64,000 bases of DNA from JANXMY01 sp964251675 (GCA_964251675.1 CAXUKS010000006.1:1-64000), one strand, 5' to 3'; positions 31,559 through 39,820 are shown, counted from the stretch's first letter. The notes: a model not told the origin generated them from the sequence alone. Numbers and translations are program-made.

Positions 31559-32656
31559 CTACAGCTCACCGGGGCGCACTTCGCCGATTTCGCGGCCATC
31601 TGCATGCAGGCGCAGGAACCCGAGCCAAATCTGCGCGACGGCGCGGGGGCGCGTGCAGGGCGTCTGCACTGTCAGTGTGCGTGCGGCGAAGTCAATACGC
31701 TCGATGAGGCCGATGTCGAGCAAAGCGCCGCCGGGGGCAATCAAGCCGACCAGAAGACGCGAAAACCGCTGGGCGGGAACGACCGTAATGGAGCGGGTGC
31801 CAAATTGACGCTCAATGGCAGCAAGCTCCGCCGTGCGCCAGCCGTCGCCGTTGACCACCACATACAGCCCGCCGTCGCCCGTTTGCGCGGCGTGGAGGAC
31901 GGGCCGCCCCAGCGTCTCCCCCAGAAACCGCGCCAGATGATGCGGGATTATCTCCCCCACCCCGAGGCCGGTGTTTGCCAGGGCGACCTCGTCCAGCGAA
32001 AACGCCTGCGACCGTGCTCCTTCCAGCGCGGACAGGAAGCGGGCGGCGCGGCGAGTGGTGCGGGTCGCCGGAGTCTTGCGCCGCGCTTCGGGCGGCACGG
32101 GAACACGCCAGACTTCCGGGGCGTCCAGATGAGAGAACAGGGCCAGCAGCGGGTCCAGGTCAGAGCCGCGTGTCAGCGCCACGATGGCCTGCGGGAGCAG
32201 CAGCTCGGCCAGCCTCTTCTTGTAGGCACGCGCCGTGCTGCCCGTCACCATGCCGTCGGTGTCTACAAGCACAAGATCAGGCTTGGCGCGTTTGGCGACC
32301 CGTGCCATTGCCACAGCCCCGGTGCAGACAGTCAGGATTTGCCGGATGGGCGAGACCGCGCCGACGAAGTAGCCGCCGAGCGGGGGCAGATCGCGCAAAG
32401 ATTTGAATTCGGCTCCGGCGGCAGCCAGACCCGCTCCGACGGTTCCGGGCGGACCGATTTCACTCTGGCCGAGGTCGCTGTCAACAACGGCAACGCGAAG
32501 TCCTCCGCCGGCAAGCGCCAGCGCGGTGTCGCGCACCCAGGTTGTTTTGCCGTGGTCGGTTCCGCCCAGCGTCAGCACGACGGCCCCGCGTGGCAGCGCC
32601 CGCAGGCGGGTCAGCAGGCTGTCATCGGCAGAGACTAAAGGTGGAAGCTCAGGCAT
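31559..32656 (-). CDS. Clp1/Grc3-like polynucleotide kinase family protein
   Basis: 365 aa P-loop NTPase. Walker A 'GGTDHGKTTWVRD' is at residues 31-43; 'VVDSDLGQSEIGPPGTVG' (about 58-75) is the Walker B/substrate motif of the Clp1/Grc3 family (D-x-D-x-GQ...PG), and 'DTDGMVTGSTARAYKKRLAE' fits the lid region. The C-terminal ~140 residues would form the beta-rich domain. Eukaryotic and archaeal relatives phosphorylate RNA 5'-OH ends; bacterial ones are largely unstudied. It converges on the EAL gene with a 5-base gap. Kinase function is inferred from motifs only. Confidence 0.82.
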   Translation of the reverse strand: MPELPPLVSADDSLLTRLRALPRGAVVLTLGGTDHGKTTWVRDTALALAGGGLRVAVVDSDLGQSEIGPPGTVGAGLAAAGAEFKSLRDLPPLGGYFVGAVSPIRQILTVCTGAVAMARVAKRAKPDLVLVDTDGMVTGSTARAYKKRLAELLLPQAIVALTRGSDLDPLLALFSHLDAPEVWRVPVPPEARRKTPATRTTRRAARFLSALEGARSQAFSLDEVALANTGLGVGEIIPHHLARFLGETLGRPVLHAAQTGDGGLYVVVNGDGWRTAELAAIERQFGTRSITVVPAQRFSRLLVGLIAPGGALLDIGLIERIDFAARTLTVQTPCTRPRAVAQIWLGFLRLHADGREIGEVRPGEL

Positions 32657-32814
32657 AATAACGGGCTAATGAACTGGGACAGTCTGCCGAAGATAAATAA
32701 AAGTATTATGCAAAAGGTGTAAAACGCGATGAAACTGAGTAAAATAAACGCGGATGCGGCAGTGTCGCCGCCCGCACACTCTTATGCTGTTTTGCACTGC
32801 GACGAGGAGGTCGT

Positions 32815-33021
32815 ATGAAGCCAATGATGTTGATCCCGCCCGCTCAGGCGGAAGCCCTGTTCGACGCCTTCGCGGGAACTGTCCCGGACGGCGGCTTTCT
32901 CGATGAGCGTTTCGCTCCCCAGCCCTGGCTGGATGAAGATACCCCCGACGATTTTGTTCTCTTCCCCGTGGGTAAAGACCGGGTCACGACCTCACTGTCT
33001 CGTGGCCGGCAGGCAGCATGA
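32815..33021 (+). CDS. Small protein of unknown function
   Basis: 68 aa acidic, proline-rich protein ('LFDAFAGTVPDGGFLDERFA', 'DEDTPDDFVLFPVGKD'). Support for expression: a strong GAGGAGG site 7-8 bases before ATG and an AT-rich promoter-like region (TAAAAT near 32740). Against: its last 38 bases overlap the convergent PLD-like gene. No family recognised. Confidence 0.55.
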   Translation: MKPMMLIPPAQAEALFDAFAGTVPDGGFLDERFAPQPWLDEDTPDDFVLFPVGKDRVTTSLSRGRQAA

Positions 33022-33709
33022 GGTCTGGCGACAGCGCCCAGCAGCCGCCCAGCTCCTCAAACAACTTTCGGTGAAAGTCCTGCGAAACAGCCCACAGCCG
33101 CGCATACCAGGCTTCCAGATCGGCCACGCTCACGCAGTCGGTCAGCACGACATTCAGCTCTGTCGGATGCTCCCCGCCGCTCATTGTCAAGTTGCTGGAG
33201 CCGACAATCGCTAAACCCTCCGCGCCTGCCTGCCCCGGCGGGTAGGTGATGAGGGTTACTTTGGAATGAATGCGCCCGCGTGCATACAGCCGCACCCGGA
33301 GGCGTCCTTCGGCGACCAGAGCGGCCAGCGTCAGCAGCAGGGCACGGTTTTCCTCAGTGCGCGGCAGGGCGTCAATCGTCTGACGCAGGTTCAGCGCGGT
33401 TTCCGCCGCCGCCCGGTCGTGACTGTCGCGCAGGGTCGCCGCCACATCCTCCCCGCCCTTGACGGTGGCCTCACCCCCGCGCCCCCGTGCCCCCGCTTCC
33501 TCGCGGACCTGCTCTTCGGTCAGCCGGTTGACAGCGTTGCCAATCAAAATTTCTACTGTCGGCGTCGCCGCCAGCCCCGCCCGCAGCGGCGTCAGGCCGT
33601 CCAGAAACAAGTAGCCGACGGCAAACCGGGCCGTGTCCGCCCCCGCACCCAGCGCCTCCCGTACCCGACGCCCCAGTGCGTCTGCTCCTGTGTCCAGCAC
33701 TTCGCTCAT
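32984..33709 (-). CDS. Stand-alone PLD-like nuclease-domain protein
   Basis: 241 aa. The phospholipase D-like motif is 'RIHSKVTLI' (H-x-K) followed by 'LAIVGSSNLTMSGGEHPTELN', where G-S/G-S-N replaces the usual second half; this form is seen in PLD-like domains at the N-terminus of SNF2-type helicases and some restriction-like proteins. Here no helicase follows, so it is either an independent nuclease (dimer of half-sites) or a remnant of a larger gene. TATAAT ends 8 bases before the ATG, implying a nearly leaderless mRNA. Its 3' end overlaps the small plus-strand ORF. Confidence 0.75.
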   Translation of the reverse strand: MSEVLDTGADALGRRVREALGAGADTARFAVGYLFLDGLTPLRAGLAATPTVEILIGNAVNRLTEEQVREEAGARGRGGEATVKGGEDVAATLRDSHDRAAAETALNLRQTIDALPRTEENRALLLTLAALVAEGRLRVRLYARGRIHSKVTLITYPPGQAGAEGLAIVGSSNLTMSGGEHPTELNVVLTDCVSVADLEAWYARLWAVSQDFHRKLFEELGGCWALSPDLMLPAGHETVRS

Positions 33710-33717
33710 AGGTGTCT

Positions 33718-33723
33718 ATTATA
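33718..33723 (-). promoter_or_regulatory. -10 box of the PLD-like gene
   Basis: TATAAT on the minus strand ends 8 bases before the ATG at 33709; no Shine-Dalgarno site fits in the remaining space. Confidence 0.6.
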
Positions 33724-33770
33724 CCAAAGACGCCCCAGGCTTGACAAGCGAAACCGCTGCCTGAGACCTG

Positions 33771-33823
33771 TCCTTCCCTTCAGGGAGGACCCTGCGAAGC
33801 GAAGAATAAGCGAAGCAAGGTGG
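33771..33823. repeat. Family C half element (copy 2)
   Basis: Matches the right arm of 13217-13259 (CAGGGAGGACCCTGCGAAGC ... GCAAGGTGG) but contains an extra GAAGAATAAGC between GAAGC and GAAGCAAGG, and has no left arm. It ends about 13 bases from the stop of the M50 protease gene. Confidence 0.75.
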
Positions 33824-33835
33824 TAAGTTTCCAGT

Positions 33836-34576
33836 CTAATGCATCGGGCGCTTTGCGGCCTGCCGGTTCGCGGCCTGCCAGAAGGGGCGCAGGGCGACCC
33901 ACAAAATCCCCAGCGATAACGCCCCCCACAGCACCGCCCAGACCACCGGCGGCAGAGGGATAATCTGCGACATCAGGACGGCATCCGACACCGGCCCGCC
34001 CGGCACGGACAGGCCGACCAGCGTTTTCAAATCGAACAGAGCGTTCAAAACGCATTGCACGCCCAGAAACATGGCCGTCAGCTCCGCCGCCCGCGCCGGC
34101 AGGCGAAGAGCAGACAGCAGCAGGCCCGCTGCTATCGCAATCCCCCACCCCCATCCGAACCCGTTGCGAACGAGGAACAGGTCCAGCAAAACCATAATAC
34201 TGCCCGACAGGCCGAGCGCCAGACGCGCCAGACCTGGACGCCGTGCCAGCGTCAGCAGCAGTGCCCCGTAGGCGGTCGCGCCGAGGTAGCCTGCCATCAC
34301 AATCGCAATGCCCCAGCCGCCCAGCGCCTGCGTGACGCCTGAAGCATCTGGCTGGATAAAGATTCGCTCGGCCACCCCGCCCGTCAGCGTCGCCGCCAGG
34401 GCATGACCGCCTTCGTGGATAAATGTCACAAACAGCCGCACAGGATACAGCAGGGCCGAAGCGTAGGGAACATACCAGAGCGCGACGGATGCCGCGCAGG
34501 CCAGCAGCAGCGTCGTCAGAGCGGGGCGGGATGGCGTGGGCGTCCGTGGCGATAGGGGGGTCTGAGTGGGTATCAT
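33836..34576 (-). CDS. M50B-like membrane metalloprotease
   Basis: 246 aa integral membrane protein with about six hydrophobic segments. Zinc motif HExxH is present as 'FIHEGGHALAATLTGG' (residues 54-58), followed by a beta-type segment, as in the M50B-like peptidase family; the third ligand is probably in a later helix ('MVLLDLFL' or similar). Substrate unknown. The start ATG at 34576 is chosen because a minus-strand TAGTAT lies 10 bases upstream; the frame extends far beyond into the divergent aat gene as a shadow. A family C half repeat follows the stop. Confidence 0.83.
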   Translation of the reverse strand: MIPTQTPLSPRTPTPSRPALTTLLLACAASVALWYVPYASALLYPVRLFVTFIHEGGHALAATLTGGVAERIFIQPDASGVTQALGGWGIAIVMAGYLGATAYGALLLTLARRPGLARLALGLSGSIMVLLDLFLVRNGFGWGWGIAIAAGLLLSALRLPARAAELTAMFLGVQCVLNALFDLKTLVGLSVPGGPVSDAVLMSQIIPLPPVVWAVLWGALSLGILWVALRPFWQAANRQAAKRPMH

Positions 34577-34585
34577 CTGATTCAG

Positions 34586-34593
34586 GATACTAT
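34586..34593. promoter_or_regulatory. Overlapping divergent -10 boxes
   Basis: The 8-base GATACTAT serves both directions: GATACT (or TACTAT) before the aat ATG at 34598 and, on the minus strand, TAGTAT (34587-34592) before the M50 protease ATG at 34576. Only 21 bases separate the two start codons. Confidence 0.55.
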
Positions 34594-34597
34594 CCCT

Positions 34598-35278
34598 ATG
34601 GCTTTTTTTGTTCCGCGCTTTGTCCCCCCGGACTTTCTGCCGCCCCGGCTGGCCGGACGGCAGGAAATTGTCGGCATCGGCGGCGAGATGACCGTGCCCA
34701 TACTGCTGGCTGCATACCGGCAGGGCATTTTTCCGTGGCCGCACGCCGATTACCCCCTGCTCTGGTTCTGCCCCGCCGCACGGGCTGTACTGGACTTTGA
34801 CCGGCTGCGCGTGCCGCCGCGTCTGGCCCGCCTGCGCCGGAACACGCCGCTGACGTTTACGATTGACCAGGACTTTGCCGCCGTTCTCCGTGCCTGCCGG
34901 GACACGCCCCGTCCAGGCAGTGGGGGGACCTGGATTACGCCGGATATCGTGGACGCCTACCTGCGTCTCCATGCGGCAGGCTACGCGCACAGCGTCGAAG
35001 TCTGGAGCGAGGCCGGGGTGCTGGTAGGCGGCCTGTACGGCGTGGCGGTGGGCGGCGTGTTCAGCGGCGAAAGCATGTTCCACACGGTTGGCAATGCCTC
35101 CAAGCTGGCGCTGCTGGTTCTAGTCGAGCATCTGTCGGCACGCGGCGCGGCGTGGATGGATATTCAGCAGCTCACGCCGCACATGGAGGCGCTGGGGGCA
35201 CACGAGCTTCCCCGTGCGGTGTTTCTGGACCGGCTGGCCGCCGCGCAGGCGGTGGACTGTACATTGTTTCCTCTCTGA
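34598..35278 (+). CDS. aat: Leucyl/phenylalanyl-tRNA-protein transferase
   Basis: Adds Leu or Phe to N-terminal Lys/Arg of proteins, marking them for ClpAP degradation (N-degron pathway). Family motifs: 'YRQGIFPW' (residues ~40-47), 'WFCPAARAVLDF', 'TWITPDIVDAYLRLHAAGYA' , 'GGLYGVAVGGVFSGESMF' and 'WMDIQQLTPHMEALGA'. 226 aa is the normal length. GATACT ends 6 bases before the ATG, so the transcript is probably leaderless; its promoter overlaps that of the divergent M50 gene. Confidence 0.95.
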   Translation: MAFFVPRFVPPDFLPPRLAGRQEIVGIGGEMTVPILLAAYRQGIFPWPHADYPLLWFCPAARAVLDFDRLRVPPRLARLRRNTPLTFTIDQDFAAVLRACRDTPRPGSGGTWITPDIVDAYLRLHAAGYAHSVEVWSEAGVLVGGLYGVAVGGVFSGESMFHTVGNASKLALLVLVEHLSARGAAWMDIQQLTPHMEALGAHELPRAVFLDRLAAAQAVDCTLFPL

Positions 35279-35290
35279 GCGTTTATGCGG

Positions 35291-35296
35291 TACACT
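35291..35296 (+). promoter_or_regulatory. -10 box deciding a GTG start
   Basis: TACACT ends 6 bases before GTG at 35303. An ATG at 35285 lies upstream of the -10 box and could not be on this transcript, favouring the GTG. Confidence 0.6.
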
Positions 35297-35302
35297 GTGA
35301 GC

Positions 35303-38300
35303 GTGAAACCAACCAAACTTTTGCGCGTCCTCCCCTGCGCCATTCTCAGCCTTTTCATCGTTCTGCCGACGCTGGCCGCCCCCGCCCCGGCACTGACCCT
35401 GCCGCAGATTCTGGCCCGGCACAACAAAGCCGCACAGACGCCCGCTGCCCGCAAAGATAACAATGCTCATAAAGTTGTCTACACCATTGCGGCGGGCGGG
35501 CTGACGGGGACGCTGACAACGTGGGACGCTTCGGGCCATCGCTCACGGACAGAGATGGTCATGGGGCCGATTGCCATGACCACCGGCAGCGACGGCAAGC
35601 GCCGCTGGCAGCAGGATGGCACGGGAAACGTGCGTATTCTTGGCGGCGAAGAGCTGTCCGAAGACAGCGCCGACGCCGGGTTTTCGCTGGAAAACTACGA
35701 CCCGCTCGGCAAATCCAAATCCGGCACCTCGGTCACGCTCAGGCCGGGCCGGGATAAAGTCACCGGCTGCTACGTGCTGGACGTTATGCCCAAAGGCGGC
35801 TCCAGGCAGACGATTCTGATTGACCCAAAGACCTATCTGGTGCGGCAGACCACCCAGCACAAAAGCGGCATGGACAGCATTGTCAAGTTTCTGGCCTATC
35901 AAGCACAGTTCGGCACGCAGATACCAAGCCGCATGGAAATCGGCTTCGGCGGCCTGCCGCTGAAAGTCATCGCCACGCTGGCCTCGGCGACAGCATTGCC
36001 GCAGGTGAGTGCCGCGCTGTTTCAGCCGCCTCCGACGGCCCGCGACTGGCGCTTTTTGCAGCCGGGCCTCAAAGAAGCGATCCTTCCCTTCACCCTGCAA
36101 GGCAATGAAATTATCGTGCCGGTTACGGTCAACGGCCACCCCCTGCGAATGTTGCTGGACAGCGGCGCGGGCAGCGCATTCGTGTCGGCGGAAGCCGCAC
36201 GGACGGCGGGGCTGACCACGGAAGGCGACCTGCCCGCGATGGGCTACGGCGGCGCGGCGGCGACGGGCCTGGCGAAGGAGGCCACGCTTGAGATTGGGCA
36301 GATGGTGTCTTTGTCCCATCAGGTGCTGCACGTTATCAAAGACGAGAACGTCGCCAGGCAGCTTTCCGCCTTCGGCGTGGACGGTGCGGTGGGCTACGAG
36401 ATTTTCTCGCGCTTCACAGTGCGTATTGACTACGCTGCAAAGACGGTCACGCTGTCCGACCCGGCCCTGCCCGTGCCGACGGCGGGCCGCAGTGTGGCGC
36501 TGCCGCTGAAGCTGGAAACACGGACGCCGACAATTCTGGCCTCGGTAGACGGCAAGCCTGCCGCCCGGTTCCTGGTAGACACCGGCGATTCCGGCGCTTT
36601 GCATCTGTATACCGCCTATGCGACCGCGAACGGCCTGCTGCCGAAAGAGGGCGACCTGACCGTGCTGAAACAGCAGGGCATCGGGGTTGGCGGCACGCTG
36701 AATGAGCAGGTTTCGCCCGGCCACACGCTGATGCTGGGCACCGTGTTCCTGCAAAACGTGCCAATCGCCACGATGACAGGCGGCGGCATCAGCGGCGTCT
36801 CCAGCCATGCGGGCGGCCTCGGCAATGCGGTTCTGAGCCGCTTTGTGGTGACTTTTGACTACGCCCACGGACGGCTGACACTGGCGGAGGCCAAACCCGG
36901 CCCCATATTTCCGCATCGCCGCCTTGCCCCGCCGGTGCGCCCGGCGGTGGATATTCCTGCCGCCGCGCCTCCTGCCGAAGTGCCTCCTGCCACCGCGCCT
37001 CCTGCCGAAGTGCCTCCTGTCCCGGTGCCTTCTGACACTGTGCTGACCCTGGACGCGCTGCTGGCGCATCACTTGGAATCGCTGGGCGGCAAAGCGGCGG
37101 TGGAAGCGATCACCAATACCCGCGTCTCCGCCGATGTTGAGACTGGCGGCATCAAAGGAGCCATTGTCACGGTGTTTGCCGCCCCGGACAAAGAATTCGA
37201 AGAGGACAATCTCGGCATCCTGCATATCACGCAGGGCTACGACGGTAAAACGGCCTGGCAGCGCGACACCAACGGCAACACCCGCCTGCTGGCCGGGGAA
37301 GAGCTGCGCGACCTGCGCGTGCAGCTTTATTTTGATACCAACTCGTATGTTCTGCCCGGACGCATCCCCGGCACGCTGACCCTGCGGCCCGCGCCGGAGA
37401 CCGTCACCGGCAACTGGATCGTAGATGCTCTGCCGGAAGGCGGCAAGCCAACCACGCTGTTTTTTGACCCGAAAACGTGGTTCATCGTCAAAGAGCAGCA
37501 TTTAGACGACGACGTGACGGTCACGACGACCTATGACGACTACCGCACGGTGGACGGCGTCCGCTTTCCCTACCTCACCAAAACGACCAACGGCACGCCG
37601 CGCTATGACATCACAGGAACCGTGACCAAAATCGAGAACAATGTCACCCTGCCGCCCGGCCTGTTTGCGCCGCCCACCGAAGCCATCAAAAATTACGGAT
37701 TTGTCACCCCCGGCAAGAAATCGGCGACCGTGCCTTTTGATATGGACGACGGCGAGATTGCCTTTGATGTCAAAATCAACGGCAAGACCAAGCGCGTCTT
37801 TCTGGACAGCGGCGCGAGCGGCATTGCCCTCTCGCAGCGGGTCGCCACGCAGCTTGGCCTCCAAAGCAGCGGCGTTCTGGAAGCACGCGGCTATGGCGGC
37901 TCGGCGGACCTGCACCCCATTTTAATTGACACATTTGAAGTGCCCGGTGCGGTGAAGCTGACCAGCATTGCGGCCATTGCGCTGGAATTGCCTGCGTCGC
38001 TCGATTCATACTTCACCCGGCCCTCGGCGGGGTTTGTGGGCTATGATCTGCTGTCTCGCTTTGTGGTGCGGATAGACTTCGCCCGCAAGAAGCTGACATT
38101 TATCGATGCCGACACGTTCAAGCCTTCGGCTTCTGATGGCAAGGCGGTTCCGATTGAGCTGGACAACAACGTGCCATCGCTCACTGCCCGCCTTGACAGC
38201 CTGCCGAGTGCGCGGTTTCTGGTAGATACCGGCGATGAAGCCCATTTGCGGCTCTACAGCCCGTTTGTGGCAAAATATGGTCTCGCCAAAAAGTACCCGC

Positions 38301-38848
38301 ATGGGGCGCTGACGATGGGCGGCGGCATCGGCGGCGTGTCTCAGTCCCGGCAGACCCGGATCGGGTCGTTTACTGTTGCCGGGGTAACGCTCCGTGATAT
38401 GCCGGCGGACTTTTCGCTGGACCCTAAAGGCGGCGCGTCGCAGGTGCTGGCCGGGTCGCTCGGCTCCGGGCTGCTGTCGCGGTTCGTGCTGACTCTGGAC
38501 TACCTGCATTCCCGCGCCTTTTTCGCGGCTGGCTCCGGGACGAAAGCGCCGTTCGAGACGCGCACCCTGGGGATCAGCCTGCTGGAAACCAGAGACCCGC
38601 GTGGCGGAACGCACCTGGCTGTGGCCGACCTCCGGCCCGAAGCGCCTGCCGCGAAGGCCGGGCTGCATGTGTTTGACGAGATTTTGGCGGTTGATGGCAA
38701 GCCCGTCAGGGGCCTGAGCCTCGCCGCCGCCCGCCACCTGCTGGCCCCCCGCACGGGGCAGACGGCGCATGTCCTGCGCGTGCAGTCCGCCGCAGGTGCT
38801 CCGCACACCGTTCGGGCACGGTTTTATGATCCGCTTGGCAAGCCCTGA
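35303..38848 (+). CDS. Exported duplicated retropepsin-like aspartyl protease with PDZ domain
   Basis: 1181 aa, signal peptide at residues 1-27 ('ILSLFIVLPTLAAPAPA'). Two similar halves (about 30-545 and 580-1090) each hold a beta-rich lipoprotein-like domain ('TTWDASGHRSRTEMV', 'FFDPKTWF') and two retropepsin-like folds. Active-site motifs: 'MLLDSGAGSAF' (~286), 'FLVDTGDSGAL' (~424), 'VFLDSGASGIAL' (~832) and 'FLVDTGDEAHL' (~972). A Pro/Ala linker (~546-576) joins the halves. A PDZ domain ends the protein ('AAKAGLHVFDEILAVDGKPV'). The GTG start is preferred over ATG at 35285 (see -10 box). Substrates are unknown; peptidase activity is inferred. Confidence 0.87.
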   Translation: MKPTKLLRVLPCAILSLFIVLPTLAAPAPALTLPQILARHNKAAQTPAARKDNNAHKVVYTIAAGGLTGTLTTWDASGHRSRTEMVMGPIAMTTGSDGKRRWQQDGTGNVRILGGEELSEDSADAGFSLENYDPLGKSKSGTSVTLRPGRDKVTGCYVLDVMPKGGSRQTILIDPKTYLVRQTTQHKSGMDSIVKFLAYQAQFGTQIPSRMEIGFGGLPLKVIATLASATALPQVSAALFQPPPTARDWRFLQPGLKEAILPFTLQGNEIIVPVTVNGHPLRMLLDSGAGSAFVSAEAARTAGLTTEGDLPAMGYGGAAATGLAKEATLEIGQMVSLSHQVLHVIKDENVARQLSAFGVDGAVGYEIFSRFTVRIDYAAKTVTLSDPALPVPTAGRSVALPLKLETRTPTILASVDGKPAARFLVDTGDSGALHLYTAYATANGLLPKEGDLTVLKQQGIGVGGTLNEQVSPGHTLMLGTVFLQNVPIATMTGGGISGVSSHAGGLGNAVLSRFVVTFDYAHGRLTLAEAKPGPIFPHRRLAPPVRPAVDIPAAAPPAEVPPATAPPAEVPPVPVPSDTVLTLDALLAHHLESLGGKAAVEAITNTRVSADVETGGIKGAIVTVFAAPDKEFEEDNLGILHITQGYDGKTAWQRDTNGNTRLLAGEELRDLRVQLYFDTNSYVLPGRIPGTLTLRPAPETVTGNWIVDALPEGGKPTTLFFDPKTWFIVKEQHLDDDVTVTTTYDDYRTVDGVRFPYLTKTTNGTPRYDITGTVTKIENNVTLPPGLFAPPTEAIKNYGFVTPGKKSATVPFDMDDGEIAFDVKINGKTKRVFLDSGASGIALSQRVATQLGLQSSGVLEARGYGGSADLHPILIDTFEVPGAVKLTSIAAIALELPASLDSYFTRPSAGFVGYDLLSRFVVRIDFARKKLTFIDADTFKPSASDGKAVPIELDNNVPSLTARLDSLPSARFLVDTGDEAHLRLYSPFVAKYGLAKKYPHGALTMGGGIGGVSQSRQTRIGSFTVAGVTLRDMPADFSLDPKGGASQVLAGSLGSGLLSRFVLTLDYLHSRAFFAAGSGTKAPFETRTLGISLLETRDPRGGTHLAVADLRPEAPAAKAGLHVFDEILAVDGKPVRGLSLAAARHLLAPRTGQTAHVLRVQSAAGAPHTVRARFYDPLGKP

Positions 38849-38935
38849 GGCGTGGGAAGTTACGTTTATGCCTGCCTCGCACGCGGGTATTAAGGTGCAA
38901 GGCTGGTACACTTCCCTGCCCAAGAGGAGCAACTC

Positions 38936-39397
38936 ATGCGAACACTGAATACGAACAAAACACGCTGGGCCGCGCTGCCCGTCGCCGCCCTGCTGCTGTC
39001 CACGGCTCTTGCCGGATGCAAAGGCAAGGAAGAAGAGACCACGCCGCCCCCGGCGGCGGCGACCACTCCGACCGCAGGCGGACCGTCTACGCCCGGCACA
39101 GACCCCGCTGGCACGCCGGGATCAGCTCCCGGCGGACCGGGCGGCACGATGATGAACAAGCCTTCGGCGAACCCGAACGGCGCGACGGGTGATGCGGTCA
39201 TCACGGCTAAAGTTAAAAGCGCCCTGATTGCCGACACCAAAGTCGGCGCCACGGGCATCAACGTCGACACCAAAAGCGGCACGGTTATTCTGAAAGGCAC
39301 CGTCAGCACCACCGCTGCCAAAGCAGCCGCCGTGGCCGACGCCAAGAAAATGGAAGGCGTCAAGAACGTCATCGACCAGCTTGCCGTCAAGCCGTAA
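38936..39397 (+). CDS. BON-domain lipoprotein
   Basis: 153 aa. Lipobox 'LLSTALAGC' puts the lipidated Cys at about residue 28; an acidic Pro/Thr/Gly-rich linker follows (about 30-75), then a BON domain ('DAVITAKVKSALIADTKVGA', 'INVDTKSGTVILKGTV', 'AKKMEGVKNVIDQL'). BON domains bind phospholipid or peptidoglycan-associated partners and often appear in envelope stress proteins. A TACACT box at about 38908 and AGAGGAGC before ATG indicate a conventional leadered promoter here. The next gene follows by 18 bases. Confidence 0.9.
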   Translation: MRTLNTNKTRWAALPVAALLLSTALAGCKGKEEETTPPPAAATTPTAGGPSTPGTDPAGTPGSAPGGPGGTMMNKPSANPNGATGDAVITAKVKSALIADTKVGATGINVDTKSGTVILKGTVSTTAAKAAAVADAKKMEGVKNVIDQLAVKP

Positions 39398-39415
39398 CCT
39401 ACCGAGGAGACTTCT

Positions 39416-39751
39416 ATGCCCTACACAATTAACGGACAGCCTGGGTCCATCGCCGAAGAGCCGCATGACCAGAACGGCACAGTTTATGTTCCCTTCAAGC
39501 AGGTCACCGATGCCCTCGGCGGCAGCGTGACGTGGGACAACACCACCAAAACCGCGACCGGAACCATCGGTCAGTGGACGGCGACGTTCATGCTGGCCTC
39601 GGACACTGCCGATGTCAATGGCACGACGGTGAACTTCCCCGCACCGTCCTATGTCAACAACGGTGAGCTGTATGTGCCCGCCCAGTTCTACAATGCCGCC
39701 TATGGCTACAACGTGACCGCCAATGGCACGGATGTCAGCATCGGTCTTTAG
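39416..39751 (+). CDS. Stalk-domain (copper amine oxidase N-terminal-like) protein
   Basis: 111 aa consisting of almost only a stalk/CuAO-N1-type beta domain: 'VYVPFKQVTDALGGSVTWDN' followed by 'TTKTATGTIGQWTATF' and a closing 'GELYVPAQFYNAAYGY', the pattern that normally repeats in secreted wall-linked proteins. Oddly, no signal peptide is seen from the ATG, which has GAGGAGA upstream. It may remain cytoplasmic or use another export path. It probably shares a transcript with the BON lipoprotein and ends at a strong terminator. Confidence 0.75.
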   Translation: MPYTINGQPGSIAEEPHDQNGTVYVPFKQVTDALGGSVTWDNTTKTATGTIGQWTATFMLASDTADVNGTTVNFPAPSYVNNGELYVPAQFYNAAYGYNVTANGTDVSIGL

Positions 39752-39762
39752 TTCAAGCCAAG

Positions 39763-39795
39763 AAGCGCCCCCGGCACTGCCGGGGGCGCTTTTTT
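39763..39795. terminator. Strong bidirectional terminator
   Basis: A 14-bp perfect stem (39763-39776 with 39778-39791, AAGCGCCCCCGGCA and complement) with a one-base centre (effective loop 3-4), followed by TTTTT on the plus strand. It separates the BON/stalk unit from the convergent flavoprotein gene. Confidence 0.9.
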
Positions 39796-39820
39796 GATGT
39801 CCTGCTCCCAATCAAGAGAT

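Noticed and set aside
34574..35083. N-terminal extension of the M50 protease frame to 35083
   Set aside because: It runs antisense through aat, is arginine-rich and non-hydrophobic; the start at 34576 has its own -10 box.
35543..37501. 652-codon minus-strand frame inside the retropepsin gene
   Set aside because: Antisense shadow; the plus-strand frame has signal peptide, repeated active-site motifs and PDZ.
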